Source of the DNA: Roseobacter sinensis
Lineage (GTDB): Bacteria > Pseudomonadota > Alphaproteobacteria > Rhodobacterales > Rhodobacteraceae
Assembly (NCBI RefSeq): GCF_025755255.1
Contig: NZ_JALIEB010000002.1
Coordinates: 411,218 to 475,217 of the forward strand
Direction of reading: 5' to 3'
Length of the DNA stretch: 64,000 nt
The position numbers were made by a program, and so were the translations under genes. The notes under the pieces were generated by a model. That model saw only the letters and a program-made list of their open reading frames with translations, was not told where the DNA came from and did no database searches. Below, piece after piece: positions 47,251 through 56,766 of this stretch. Position 1 is the stretch's first letter. Each line of letters begins with the position of its first letter.

Positions 47251-48081
47251 ATGAAAACCGGCCCCGATTGGAACGACCTCGCCTATTTCTCTGCTATTGC
47301 CCGCACCGGCGGCCTGATGCGCGCGGCGGAAGAGCTGGGCGTGAGCGCCGCAACCCTCAGCCGCCGGATGAAGGCGTTCGAGGCCGCATTGGGGCGGCGG
47401 CTCTTTCTGCACGGCGCGGACGGCTACAAGCTCACCTCCGACGGTCAGGCGCTCGCTCGGCAGACGCGCAGCATGGAAGACGCCGCGCGCCAGATCGACA
47501 TCTGGCAGGGGCAGGCGACAGGCCCCGTCTGCGTGCGCATCTCCGCCGGCACCTGGACCGCCTTCGATCTGGCCGAGCGGTTGTCGGACTACTGGCAGGC
47601 CAATGACGCCTGGGTGCCGGAGTTCATGTATTGCGACCTCGATCTCGATATCGCGCGCCGCGAGGTCGACATCGGCATCCGCAACCGGCGCCCGGACCAG
47701 CCTTGGGTCGCCCGGCAGCAAATCGGTTGGGTCGACTATGCGATCTATTCCGCTGATAAGACCGTAACCGGGTGGATCGGTCCGTCCTGGGATGCGGCGA
47801 TCACACCCTCTCTGCGCTGGATCCAACAGAACCACGGGGATGGGATCGTGACCAAGGTGAACAGCCCGCATCTGGCCTGTGCGCTGGCCCGAGCCGGCGT
47901 TGGCCGGGTGGTTTTGCCCGTCTTTGTCGGGGACCGGATGGACGGTCTCACCCGCCTTTCCGAGCCCATCGCCGAGCTGCGCAGCGAGCAGTGGCTTGTT
48001 TCGCATCACGAAGGGCGCAATCAGCCACCCATCCGTGCCGCTCTGGATGCCATCTCCGGCTATCTCAGACGCCGCCCCTGA
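47251..48081 (+). CDS. LysR-family transcriptional regulator
   Basis: Regulator of 276 aa. The N-terminal HTH is typical (DWNDLAYFSAIARTGGLMRAAEELGVSAATLSRRMKAFEAALG, about residues 6-50) and is followed by a substrate-binding-type effector domain with DIGIRNRRPD. It is slightly short for the family (about 300 aa). It is divergent from the small basic protein at 46907, the likeliest target. The effector is unknown. Confidence 0.88.
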   Translation: MKTGPDWNDLAYFSAIARTGGLMRAAEELGVSAATLSRRMKAFEAALGRRLFLHGADGYKLTSDGQALARQTRSMEDAARQIDIWQGQATGPVCVRISAGTWTAFDLAERLSDYWQANDAWVPEFMYCDLDLDIARREVDIGIRNRRPDQPWVARQQIGWVDYAIYSADKTVTGWIGPSWDAAITPSLRWIQQNHGDGIVTKVNSPHLACALARAGVGRVVLPVFVGDRMDGLTRLSEPIAELRSEQWLVSHHEGRNQPPIRAALDAISGYLRRRP

Positions 48082-48179
48082 CCCCCGACGCGCCCAGCCA
48101 GTCTCGCAACTTTACATCGGTTAGATGGATGCATAGCCTCGATCAAAAGCTTGAGGCTGTTTGATCAGGTTGCTTTGAC

Positions 48180-48782
48180 GTGCTGGGCATTCTTGGCCTT
48201 CTTCTTGCAGTGCTTGACTATTTCAACGTCGGCCGCAGGTTCAACCAACGCTGCACGCAGGTCTGCCGACGGGTCTTTGAAGAAGCCCTGGATCTTGCCA
48301 CGCTGGGGTGGTTTTCGCCCGCGCACGATCCGCGCGACAGGACGGCCAAGATTTACCTCGCGATTCCGGCCACCACATTCTGCGTCGGCGCCGTCATTGC
48401 CTGCGTCCGGCTGATCGACGGGCTACAGGCGAAACCGACGGTCGCAGCCCTGATGGACGCAGCACAAACCTTTTTGCACGATCTCCTAGTTGCAGCGGTC
48501 TGGGCTGTGATCATGCTGTTCGTGTTCTCCACCGTGACCGCGGTTGCGCTGATCCTCATCGCGATGTTGAAGGACTTTCGCACCTTCTCGGTGGTGAACA
48601 AACTCGTCTGCATCCTCCTGGTGCCGATCTGGCTGCCGTATCTTCTGATCTCGCTGTTGTATGCGCTGGGCTTTGTCGCCGTCTTTGGGGCGCTTTTCGG
48701 CATCGGTTATCTGATATCGCTCCCGCCCAAGGGCTTTCTGGCGACGGCGGGGATCATCATCGCGGCACTCTCATTGATCTGA
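48180..48782 (+). CDS. Membrane protein of unknown function
   Basis: A 200-aa protein with about five hydrophobic segments (residues 1-15, 60-80, 100-128, 140-175, 180-200) and a soluble loop rich in Arg/Cys (about 18-58). The GTG at 48180 is the first start after an in-frame stop, and its SD is poor (AGG 12 nt away), so the start is uncertain. I do not recognise the family. It is convergent with the MscS gene (49 nt apart). Confidence 0.55.
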   Translation: MLGILGLLLAVLDYFNVGRRFNQRCTQVCRRVFEEALDLATLGWFSPAHDPRDRTAKIYLAIPATTFCVGAVIACVRLIDGLQAKPTVAALMDAAQTFLHDLLVAAVWAVIMLFVFSTVTAVALILIAMLKDFRTFSVVNKLVCILLVPIWLPYLLISLLYALGFVAVFGALFGIGYLISLPPKGFLATAGIIIAALSLI

Positions 48783-48831
48783 GCCGCAGTCTCGCGCGAT
48801 CACGACAGGGGCCGCATCCGGCAAACGGCCA

Positions 48832-51189
48832 TCAGCGGTCGTCGCCGATATCCTCACCGTCCAGCAGCTCTTCCTCGATCTGCGCCTGTGCAGCGGCCGT
48901 GACGGCCTTCTTGTCCTCTTCCGAAAGCTCATCGACCTTGCCATCGGCGAGCCGCACGGTGACCTCCTTATGGGCGAACTTGATGCCCTCGCGTTCGAAA
49001 AGCGCGCGGATTTCCTCATAAACCTTCTTGCGCACCAGCCACTGATCGCCCGGCTTGGTCATGAACTTCACGCGGATGATCATCGCAGAATCCTGCATCT
49101 CGATCACACCCTGAGACTTCAGTGGTTGGATGAAATTCTCACCGATTACCGGGTCATCCAGCAACTCCACCCCCAGCTTCTTGATCAGCTTGCGCACCTT
49201 CTCCACATCCGTGTCATAGGTCACCCGCAACGGCAATTTCATGATCACCCAGTCACGCGAATAGTTGGTCATCACCTGAATTTCGCCAAAGGGGATGGTG
49301 TGCAGCGCGCCAAGGTGGTGGCGCAGCTGGAAGGAGCGGACAGAGATCTTCTCGACCGTGCCTTTCACGCCTCCTACGTCGAGATATTCACCCTTGCGGA
49401 AGGCATCATCGAAGAGGAAGAACCCGCCCGAGAAGATATCGCGCACCAGCGCCTGAGAGCCGAAGCCTACCGCCACACCGACGACACCGGCCCCGGCAAA
49501 GAGCGGGCCGACGTTGACGCCCATCTCCATCAGTACGATCAGCGAAATGGTGACCACGAGGATCACCAGAATGAAGTTGCGGAAGAGCGGCAGCAGCGTG
49601 GCCAGACGGCTCGCGCTGGAGCCGCCGCCTTCATCGCCCAGCTCACCCTCTTCCACATCGCCCTGCTCCTCGAGGATCTTGTTGTCGATCCAGATGCGGA
49701 AGATGTGATAGACGATATAGCCGATGAAGACGATCACCATGATGTCGAGCAGCCGGGTGGCGAAACTCTCGGCCATCTCGGCGGATTCGTTGTCCCAGAT
49801 GTAGAAGAAGGCATAGACGCCGGCGACGAAGGCCAGAATGCCCGCCACCCGCCGGGCCAGCGCCTCGAAGGAGTTTAGTGCGTGGCGCGGCTGCAGCTGG
49901 CGCACCTCCTCGTCGATCTCGGCCTCCTGCTCGGGTGTCAGATCCTCGTCGGTGCGCGCCTCGTTCAACTCGCGCAGGGCCCGCGCGCGCTGAAAGCTGC
50001 GCTCGATCATGTAGTTGATCACGCCGTAGACCACGATGATCGTCATCAGGATGCCGTAGGCGCCGCCGATCAGAGGAATGGAAGACGGGTTGCCCAGCAC
50101 AAGGTCGTAGGTCAGCTCGACCCAGGCAAAGAGTACATAGAGGATGACCAGCGGCGCCCAGCCGTTTGCAAGCGCCTTGACGATCCAGCTTGTCTGCTGC
50201 GGCGTTTTTCCGTTGCGGATCGCGCTGGAAATGGCCGCGCGATTGGCCAGCACCATGACAATGTTCAGCAGCACCACAAAGCCCGACATGATCGACGACA
50301 GGAAGGCATAGACGTCGTAGTTCAGCCCCAGCTCGCCGATCCACACGCCAAAGAGGATCGCACAGACATCGACGATCGCCACCGTCACCAGCCAGAGATG
50401 CAGCCTCCGGGCATCCCGCGTTTCCATTCGCGGAATGCGGTATTGCGCCATATACGGCGACAGGATCATCCGCCAGAGCCCGGCCGCAAAACGGCAGAGA
50501 AAATAGCCCGCATTCACGATGCTCGCGGTGAACTGCACCGCCGGGTCCTCAATCGGCCCCCAGAGCAGGAACCCCAGCACATAGGCCACGACCATGGAAA
50601 TCAGGATCCCGACGACACCGAGGAAGAAGCGAAAAACCAGCCAGGGCATCTTTTCGGCATAGCCTTGCGGGTTCTCGCGGGTGCGGGCCACCACCCAATG
50701 CACCGCAATGCGCCTGCCATAGACGAACCGCTCGACCAGCCATCCGATGAAAAAGAGCCCCAGTGAATAGATCAAAACCTTGCCGAAGGCCCAGATCGTT
50801 CCATCGGGGCTTGTGGCCCTGAGGATATAAAGCACCTCATTGAAAGCATTGGGTAAATCCAGAATGCGCTCGACCAGAGCGGCGCGGAACCGCACCGCAG
50901 CATCCTGGGCCTCCATCAGGTTCGATCCTTCGGCCGCCTCGGTCGGGTGCACCTCCGCTTCGCTCGGGGCGCTGCCGATCATCCGGCCCTCGCTGTCGAT
51001 CACGATCACGCCGACCCCGTTCTCCGCAGCCTGCTTCATGATCTCCGAAATACGGTCGTCGCTCTGGGCGGGCTCACTCCTGCCACTGAAGAGCGAGCCC
51101 ACGCTCTGGGCCTGAAGCGGCGCGATCAGCAGTGTCGATGACAGGAGGATGGAAACGAGCAGCGCAAAGAGAACGTGGGCAAGACGCAT
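48832..51189 (-). CDS. Large MscS-family mechanosensitive ion channel
   Basis: Inner-membrane channel, 785 aa. A signal peptide (residues 1-27, LLIAPLQAQ) and a periplasmic segment precede about ten membrane helices. The C-terminal MscS core is clear: the pore helix and following beta domain (LFAGAGVVGVAVGFGSQALVRDIFSG, FDDAFRKGEYLDVGGVKGTVEKISVRSFQLR). An acidic cytoplasmic loop (about residues 420-445) and an acidic tail are unusual features. It is much larger than MscS (286 aa), more like MscK/YbdG-type channels that protect against osmotic downshock. The start at 51189 is set by the signal peptide. Confidence 0.9.
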   Translation of the reverse strand: MRLAHVLFALLVSILLSSTLLIAPLQAQSVGSLFSGRSEPAQSDDRISEIMKQAAENGVGVIVIDSEGRMIGSAPSEAEVHPTEAAEGSNLMEAQDAAVRFRAALVERILDLPNAFNEVLYILRATSPDGTIWAFGKVLIYSLGLFFIGWLVERFVYGRRIAVHWVVARTRENPQGYAEKMPWLVFRFFLGVVGILISMVVAYVLGFLLWGPIEDPAVQFTASIVNAGYFLCRFAAGLWRMILSPYMAQYRIPRMETRDARRLHLWLVTVAIVDVCAILFGVWIGELGLNYDVYAFLSSIMSGFVVLLNIVMVLANRAAISSAIRNGKTPQQTSWIVKALANGWAPLVILYVLFAWVELTYDLVLGNPSSIPLIGGAYGILMTIIVVYGVINYMIERSFQRARALRELNEARTDEDLTPEQEAEIDEEVRQLQPRHALNSFEALARRVAGILAFVAGVYAFFYIWDNESAEMAESFATRLLDIMVIVFIGYIVYHIFRIWIDNKILEEQGDVEEGELGDEGGGSSASRLATLLPLFRNFILVILVVTISLIVLMEMGVNVGPLFAGAGVVGVAVGFGSQALVRDIFSGGFFLFDDAFRKGEYLDVGGVKGTVEKISVRSFQLRHHLGALHTIPFGEIQVMTNYSRDWVIMKLPLRVTYDTDVEKVRKLIKKLGVELLDDPVIGENFIQPLKSQGVIEMQDSAMIIRVKFMTKPGDQWLVRKKVYEEIRALFEREGIKFAHKEVTVRLADGKVDELSEEDKKAVTAAAQAQIEEELLDGEDIGDDR

Positions 51190-51368
51190 GAATACCGTCC
51201 GAAAGGTGATCAATTGCCTGGAACGGTAGGGGAGGCGCCTGCCCATTGCAATTGAACATCACTCAAGCTGCAATGATCAGTCGTGTTTTGCACCTCTATG
51301 ACTTTTGTGCCAAACACGGGATCGAGACGGGAGTGGTGGGCTCTCGAACACGACCCAAGGACTGCCCC

Positions 51369-51473
51369 ATGCGGCTGATCTATGTGCAAACTGCCGATAC
51401 CGGCGGTCCTGACAATCTGTCGCGGTCCCGGGCACGCCCTGCCCGCCGCGCCAGACGTGGCACCGCCTCATGA
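51369..51473 (+). CDS. Possible 34-aa leader ORF of the glycan operon
   Basis: ATG at 51369 has AAGGA 7 nt upstream, and the TGA at 51471-51473 overlaps the next ATG (51470) as ATGA. The peptide starts MRLIYVQTADTGGP and its C-terminal half is Arg/Ala-rich with no known domain. The downstream glycosyltransferase lacks its own SD, so this short frame may couple its translation. It could be chance in high-GC sequence. Confidence 0.3.
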   Translation: MRLIYVQTADTGGPDNLSRSRARPARRARRGTAS

Positions 51474-52702
51474 ATGTGCAAAAGCAGATGCATGCCCGGG
51501 CGCCCTCGGCCACGGATGAGACCTGCGCAGAGCCACGGCGCCAGCACCGCGTCATGCTCTACAGTCACGATACCTTCGGGCTGGGGCATCTGCGCCGCTC
51601 ACGCGCGCTGGCCTCGGCGCTCACGGCCTACAACCCCAACGCCTCCGCGATCATCCTGACCGGCTCTCCTGTCGCCGGACGCTTCACCTTCCCCGAAAAG
51701 GTCGACCACGTCCGCCTTCCGGGTGTAACCAAGCTGACCGACGGCAGCTACGTCAGCCAGACGCTTGGTCTCGATATCGACGACACCACCAGCCTGCGCT
51801 CGGGCCTCATCCAGACCGCGGTCGAGCAATACGAGCCCGACCTGCTGATTGTCGACAAGGAGCCGACGGGCTTTCGCGGGGAGCTTCTGCCGACGCTGGA
51901 ATGGATCGCCGAGACAGGCAAGACCCGCTGCGTGCTGGGCCTGCGCGACGTGCTGGACGAGCCAAAGGCGCTTGCCGCCGAATGGGCGCGCAAGGGGGCA
52001 GTGACCGCCACCGAGCGCTTCTACGACGAGATCTGGGTCTACGGTCCGCGCTCTGTCTATGACCCGACGCAGGGCTTGCCGCTCTCGCCCGAAACCCGCG
52101 CCCGCATCCATTGGACAGGCTACCTGCGCCGCGAGATCATCGACGCGGTCGACACGCCGAATACACCCTACGTGCTGATTACGCCGGGCGGCGGCGGAGA
52201 TGGGCGTGCCATGGTCGATCTGGTGATCACGGCCTATGAATCCGATCCCACTCTGCGACCCAATGCGGTGCTGGTCTATGGGCCGTTCCTGTCCGGCGAG
52301 GTGCGCGACGGCTTCGAGGCGCGCGTTGCCCGCCTCGGCGGGCGTGTCACCGCTGTGGGGTTCGAAAGCCGCATCGAGTCGCTCTTTGCCGGGGCCGAAG
52401 GCGTCGTCTGCATGGGCGGCTACAACACGTTCTGCGAGGTGCTGTCCTTCGACAAGCGCGCCGTGATTGTGCCGCGCACCGTGCCGCGGCTCGAGCAGTG
52501 GATCCGCGCCTCGCGTGCCGAAGACCTCGGTTTGGTGCGCATGCTGGATGAAGAGCGGGACGGGATGAGCGCGCAGACAATGGTCGACTTTATCCGCGCC
52601 CTGCCCGGTCAGTCGAAACCCTCGCAGGCCGGCGCCGACGGGCTGCTCGACGGGCTCGATGTGGTCGTGGCCCGCGCGGCGGCGCTTCTGGCCGAGAAAT
52701 GA
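51470..52702 (+). CDS. GT-B glycosyltransferase (MurG/COG4671-like), first of the glycan operon
   Basis: Protein of 410 aa. After a variable N-terminal 27 residues comes MLYSHDTFGLGHLRRSRALA, the donor-fold N-terminal loop of COG4671-type predicted glycosyltransferases. The C-terminal half has VLITPGGGGDGRAMVDL and the MurG-like nucleotide-sugar site GVVCMGGYNTFCEVLSFDKRAVIVPR. No membrane segments are seen. It is related to the gene at 55621. The stop overlaps the next start (ATGA). Donor and acceptor are unknown. A later start at the seventh codon, or near residue 29, is possible. Confidence 0.82.
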   Translation: MNVQKQMHARAPSATDETCAEPRRQHRVMLYSHDTFGLGHLRRSRALASALTAYNPNASAIILTGSPVAGRFTFPEKVDHVRLPGVTKLTDGSYVSQTLGLDIDDTTSLRSGLIQTAVEQYEPDLLIVDKEPTGFRGELLPTLEWIAETGKTRCVLGLRDVLDEPKALAAEWARKGAVTATERFYDEIWVYGPRSVYDPTQGLPLSPETRARIHWTGYLRREIIDAVDTPNTPYVLITPGGGGDGRAMVDLVITAYESDPTLRPNAVLVYGPFLSGEVRDGFEARVARLGGRVTAVGFESRIESLFAGAEGVVCMGGYNTFCEVLSFDKRAVIVPRTVPRLEQWIRASRAEDLGLVRMLDEERDGMSAQTMVDFIRALPGQSKPSQAGADGLLDGLDVVVARAAALLAEK

Positions 52703-53973
52703 CCGAACACGCCGGACGGCTGGCAGTGGTGGTCAAGGGCTGGCCGCGCCTGTCCGAAACCTTCATCGCGCAGGAACTCGTGGCCCTCGAAGACGCAGGG
52801 CTCGGGTTGGAGATCTGGTCGCTGCGCCACCCGACCGACACCAAGACCCACCCGCTGCATGACCGGCTGACAGCGCCCGTTCGCTACTTGCCCGAGTATC
52901 TCAAGGACGAGCCAGGGCGCGTGCTCCGCAGTTGGCAGGCGGCGCGACGGTTGCCCGGCTTTGCCGCCGCCTGGCGCGCGCTGCGCCGCGACTATGCCCG
53001 TGACCGCACCCCGAACCGCCTGCGCCGCTTCGGCCAAGCCTGTGTTCTGGCATGCGAAATGCCTGTCGATGCGCCGGGGCTCTACGCGCATTTTTTACAT
53101 ACGCCGTCGTCAGTTGCGCGTTACACGGCGATCCTGCGTGGCCTGCCTTGGGCCTTCTCGGCCCACGCCAAGGACATCTGGACCTCGCCCGCATGGGAGC
53201 TGCAGGAAAAGCTCGACCCCAAAAGCTTCGGCGCGGCCTTTGGGGCGACATGCACCGGCTTTGGGGCGGCGCATCTGCAAGCGCTCGCGGATACGCCGTC
53301 GCGGATCAATCTGGTGTATCACGGTCTCGATCTGAGACGCTTCCCCGCTCCGCCGGACCGTCCGCTCCGCCAGCCCGGCGATCCGGTGGGGCTCGTCTCT
53401 GTCGGTCGGCTGGTGGAGAAAAAGGGTTTTGATCGGCTTATCGAGGCCTTTGCGCTGCTACCCCCGGATCTCGACTGGCATTGGACGCATATCGGCGGCG
53501 GCGCGCTGAAGGACAAGCTGCGACGCCAGGCGCAGACGCGGGGCGTCGCAGAGCGGATTACCTGGCGTGGCGCCTGCGACCAGCCGGAGGTCATCGCCGC
53601 GATGCGCGCGGCCGATCTATTTGTGCTGCCAAGCCGCGTCGCTGCCAATGGCGATCGCGACGGGCTGCCCAATGTGCTTATGGAGGCGGCGAGCCAGAAG
53701 CTTGCCATCCTCTCAACACCGGTCTCCGCCATCCCGGAGTTCATCGAGAGCGGCACACATGGGCTGCTGAGCGACGATGCGCCCGAAACGCTGGCGCAGG
53801 CGATCACCGATCTGGCCCGCGATCCTGCGCGGACCGCTGGCATGGCCGAAGCGGCGTACCAACGGCTGCACACCGAATTCCAGATGCAGCCCGGTATCGC
53901 GACCCTGGTGACACGACTGCGCACAATGATGCAGGACACACAGCCGCGGGCGATGGTGCAGGCCGCACGATGA
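52699..53973 (+). CDS. Family 4 glycosyltransferase
   Basis: GT-B fold retaining glycosyltransferase, 424 aa. The N-terminal acceptor domain has VVVKGWPRLSETFIAQELVALE. The C-terminal donor domain (from about residue 230) has LVSVGRLVEKKGFDRLIEAFALL, the EX7E-like region (DGLPNVLMEAASQKLAILST) and PEFI. It is similar to exopolysaccharide GT4 enzymes such as AmsK/ExoL relatives. It is coupled to both neighbours by ATGA overlaps. Its sugar specificity cannot be read. Confidence 0.88.
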   Translation: MTEHAGRLAVVVKGWPRLSETFIAQELVALEDAGLGLEIWSLRHPTDTKTHPLHDRLTAPVRYLPEYLKDEPGRVLRSWQAARRLPGFAAAWRALRRDYARDRTPNRLRRFGQACVLACEMPVDAPGLYAHFLHTPSSVARYTAILRGLPWAFSAHAKDIWTSPAWELQEKLDPKSFGAAFGATCTGFGAAHLQALADTPSRINLVYHGLDLRRFPAPPDRPLRQPGDPVGLVSVGRLVEKKGFDRLIEAFALLPPDLDWHWTHIGGGALKDKLRRQAQTRGVAERITWRGACDQPEVIAAMRAADLFVLPSRVAANGDRDGLPNVLMEAASQKLAILSTPVSAIPEFIESGTHGLLSDDAPETLAQAITDLARDPARTAGMAEAAYQRLHTEFQMQPGIATLVTRLRTMMQDTQPRAMVQAAR

Positions 53974-55043
53974 CCGAGGTCGCCTTCTACGCCCCGATGA
54001 AGGCGCCGACCCACCCGGTGCCCTCCGGCGATCGTACGATGGGGCGTGCGGTGCTGAAGGCGCTGGCCCACGGCGGGCTGCGCGCGACGCTGGTCTCGAC
54101 CTTGCAGACCCGCGACAAAGCGGGCGACGCGGGCGTGCAGGCCCGGCTCTTCGCCAGTGCAGAGGCCGAGGCCAGCCGGCTCATTGCGGAAGGGCGAACG
54201 GCGGGGTGGCGCGCCTGGATCACCTATCACAGCTACTACAAGGCGCCGGATCTTCTGGGGCCAAAGGTCAGCGCCGCCCTGCATATTCCGTATCTTCAGA
54301 TCGAGGGGACGCGGGCGCGCAAGCGCCTCGACGGTCCCTGGGCCGCCTTCGCCGACGCTGCCGAGCAGGCCAGCGATGCCGCGGCTGCCATATTCCATCT
54401 GACCGCGCGCGATGCCGAAGCGCTGCGGGCCTATGCACCGCCGCGTCAGCGCATCCTGCACCTGCGGCCTTTCCTAGACCGCACGGAACTGCCGCCGCTC
54501 GGCCCACGCATGGGGCCGATGCTGTCGGTGGGCATGTTGCGCTATGGCGACAAATTCGCCTCCTACCAGCTTATTGCGGACACGCTGCGCCTGCTGCAGA
54601 CGCCCGTCTGGCAGATCGTGATCGCAGGCGATGGCCCGGCGCTGGCCGCCGTTGCTTCCATGATGCAGGATTTCGGAGACCGCGTTCACCTGCGCGGCTC
54701 CCTCAGCGCGCCGCAGATGGCTGCGGCCTATCAGGATGCCAGCCTGCTCTTCTGGCCTGGCGTCAACGAGGCCTTCGGTATGAGCTATCTCGAAGCACAG
54801 GCCGCCGGGCTGCCGGTTGTGGCGCAGGACCGGCCCGGCGTTCGCGACGTGCTGGCGCCAGGCACCTACCCGGCCCCGGAGGATGGTCCGACGGCGCTCT
54901 CCACGGCCATTGACGCGCTGCTGGCCGAGCCGACCGCGCGTCTGGCCAAGGGCGAGGCCGCGCGCGCGCATGTGGCGCAGTCTCACCTTTTGCCTACGGC
55001 CAGCGCCTCGCTCTGCGGGACGATTGCGGAGCTGATCGCATGA
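53970..55043 (+). CDS. Family 4 glycosyltransferase, second
   Basis: A 357-aa GT-B protein. The N-terminus VAFYAPMKAPTHPVPSGDRTMGRAVLKAL keeps the glycine/arginine-rich acceptor-domain loop; the C-terminal domain has MLSVGMLRYGDKFASY, IAGDGPALAAV and the EX7E motif NEAFGMSYLEAQAAGLPVVA, followed by GVRDVL. It differs enough from the preceding gene to act on another linkage. Both ends are ATGA overlaps (53973 and 55043). Confidence 0.87.
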   Translation: MTEVAFYAPMKAPTHPVPSGDRTMGRAVLKALAHGGLRATLVSTLQTRDKAGDAGVQARLFASAEAEASRLIAEGRTAGWRAWITYHSYYKAPDLLGPKVSAALHIPYLQIEGTRARKRLDGPWAAFADAAEQASDAAAAIFHLTARDAEALRAYAPPRQRILHLRPFLDRTELPPLGPRMGPMLSVGMLRYGDKFASYQLIADTLRLLQTPVWQIVIAGDGPALAAVASMMQDFGDRVHLRGSLSAPQMAAAYQDASLLFWPGVNEAFGMSYLEAQAAGLPVVAQDRPGVRDVLAPGTYPAPEDGPTALSTAIDALLAEPTARLAKGEAARAHVAQSHLLPTASASLCGTIAELIA

Positions 55044-55624
55044 TCCGCCTCGCCCTCCTGCGCCACGGTCACACCGCGTGGAACCGTGCGGGCCGCATCC
55101 AGGGCCGCACCGATGTCCCGCTTGATGCGGAAGCCGAGGCTCAGCTTGCGGCAATGCATCTGCCCGCCCCGTGGGACCGCGCCGCCCTTTGGTCAAGCCC
55201 TCTTGCCCGTGCCCGGTGCACCGCCGAACGGGTCGCCAACCGACGGCCGCGGACCGACCCGGCGCTCCTGGAGATGAACTGGGGCGACTGGGAAGGTCAG
55301 CACGGCGCCACCCTCCGCGCCGATCCGACGAGCGGGTTCCGCGATATCGAGCATTGGGGATGGGCGTTCGGCCCACCCGGAGGCGAAAGCCCATCCGACC
55401 TGCGCGCCCGGCTTGTGCCCTGGGCCGAAGGCCTGACCTCGGACGCGGTTGCGGTCTGCCATATCGGGGTCATGCGGGTGCTGCTGGCGGTGGCCACCGG
55501 TTGGGACTTCCGCGGCCCCGTGCCATTCCAGATCAAGCGAAACCGGCTTTACATCATCGCGATCACACCAGAAGGATGGCAGGTCGATGGCCCACCCATC
55601 CGGTTGGAGGCGCGTGGCACATGA
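55040..55624 (+). CDS. Histidine phosphatase (phosphoglycerate-mutase superfamily)
   Basis: Protein of 194 aa. The phosphohistidine motif LLRHGHTAWN has catalytic His9; a second active-site His lies in VAVCHIGVMR (about residue 141), and the acid residue lies in NWGDWEGQ. Length and motif match small-substrate phosphatases of the CobC/GpmB branch. Its place between glycosyltransferases suggests dephosphorylation of a sugar-phosphate or lipid-linked intermediate; that is inference. It is coupled by ATGA on both sides. Confidence 0.88.
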   Translation: MIRLALLRHGHTAWNRAGRIQGRTDVPLDAEAEAQLAAMHLPAPWDRAALWSSPLARARCTAERVANRRPRTDPALLEMNWGDWEGQHGATLRADPTSGFRDIEHWGWAFGPPGGESPSDLRARLVPWAEGLTSDAVAVCHIGVMRVLLAVATGWDFRGPVPFQIKRNRLYIIAITPEGWQVDGPPIRLEARGT

Positions 55625-56766
55625 CCGTGCTGATCCTCGTCACGCATCTGCTCGGCACCGGTCACCTCGCCCGCGCGTTGACCCTCGCCCGCGCCTTTGT
55701 CGCCGCAGGCAATCGCGCGCTGGTGGTCTCGGGCGGGGAGCCAGCGCCGCATCTTGACGCAAGCGGTGTTGAACTGGTGCAACTGCCGCCACTCCGCTCG
55801 GACGGCGTGAACTTCACCCGCCTGCTCGATGCCGCGGGAGAAGAAGCCAGTGTCGCGTATCTGAAAACACGTCAAACCCAGATCGCGCAGGTTCTGACCG
55901 AGAGCGCACCAACGGTGCTGATCACCGAGCTCTTCCCCTTCGGCCGCCGCGTCCTGCGGGCAGAGTTTCTCGCCGCCATCGAGACGGCCAAGGGGCTGCC
56001 AAACCGCCCGCTGATCTGCGCCTCGATCCGCGACATCCTCGCGCCGCCGTCGAAACCGGAAAAGGCGCAGGCGACCGAGGCGATCGTGCATCAACACTAC
56101 GACGCGGTCCTCGTGCACTCGGATGACGAGATCACGCCGCTGCAAGCAAGCTGGCCCGTCGCACCCGATCTGGCCGTGAAGCTGCGCTACACCGGTTTCG
56201 TGGCGCCGCCCGCCGCGCCGCCCCACCCCGAACAGCTGGGTGCCGGGGACGTCTTGGTCAGCGCGGGCGGCGGTGATGTGGGGGCAGATGTCTTCGCAGC
56301 AGCGCTCGAGGCGGCCAGAGCCGATCCGCACCTGCGCTGGCGTCTGCTGGTGGGAGGCAGCCACGCGGCCGCGCACATTGCACAGCTTGAAGCCCAAGCG
56401 CCACCCAACGCGCATGTCGAAGCCGCGCGGCGCGACTTTCGGCAGATGCTGCACCATGCCACCGCCTCTGTCTCGATGGCGGGTTACAACACTGCGTTGG
56501 ACCTTCTGCAAACCGGCGCACCTGCAGTCCTGGTGCCCTTCGACGCAGGCGGCGAGGTCGAGCAAGGCTTGCGCGCCCACGGTCTTGCCCGGCTGCCGGG
56601 CATCAGCCTGTTGCCAAGTGCCGCGCTCTCGGGCGTCGCGCTGCTGGAGCAGGTCGGCAAGGTCACGGCAGCGCCCCGGCGCGCACCACGCGCCCAAGGG
56701 CTCGACGGGGCTGCTGAAACCGTCCGGATCGTACAGGCGCTTTTGGAGCAGAGATATGGGCATTGA
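55621..56766 (+). CDS. GT-B glycosyltransferase (MurG/COG4671-like), second
   Basis: Protein of 381 aa. The N-terminal loop is VTHLLGTGHLARALTLARAF; the C-terminal half has VLVSAGGGDVGADVFAAAL and ASVSMAGYNTALDLLQTGAPAVLVPF, matching the donor-sugar site of MurG-like enzymes. It parallels the first gene of the operon (GHLxRA...; GGGD; MGGYNT versus MAGYNT), suggesting an old duplication. Its 3' end overlaps the deacetylase gene by 11 nt. Confidence 0.82.
   Translation: MTVLILVTHLLGTGHLARALTLARAFVAAGNRALVVSGGEPAPHLDASGVELVQLPPLRSDGVNFTRLLDAAGEEASVAYLKTRQTQIAQVLTESAPTVLITELFPFGRRVLRAEFLAAIETAKGLPNRPLICASIRDILAPPSKPEKAQATEAIVHQHYDAVLVHSDDEITPLQASWPVAPDLAVKLRYTGFVAPPAAPPHPEQLGAGDVLVSAGGGDVGADVFAAALEAARADPHLRWRLLVGGSHAAAHIAQLEAQAPPNAHVEAARRDFRQMLHHATASVSMAGYNTALDLLQTGAPAVLVPFDAGGEVEQGLRAHGLARLPGISLLPSAALSGVALLEQVGKVTAAPRRAPRAQGLDGAAETVRIVQALLEQRYGH

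Noticed and set aside
48308..49021. A 237-codon plus-strand frame across the membrane gene and the MscS 3' end
   Set aside because: It overlaps two better-supported genes and ends in a serine-rich shadow of the MscS acidic tail.
53481..53969. Upstream extension of the second GT4 gene
   Set aside because: It is alternate-frame reading of the first GT4; the ATGA overlap at 53970 marks the start.
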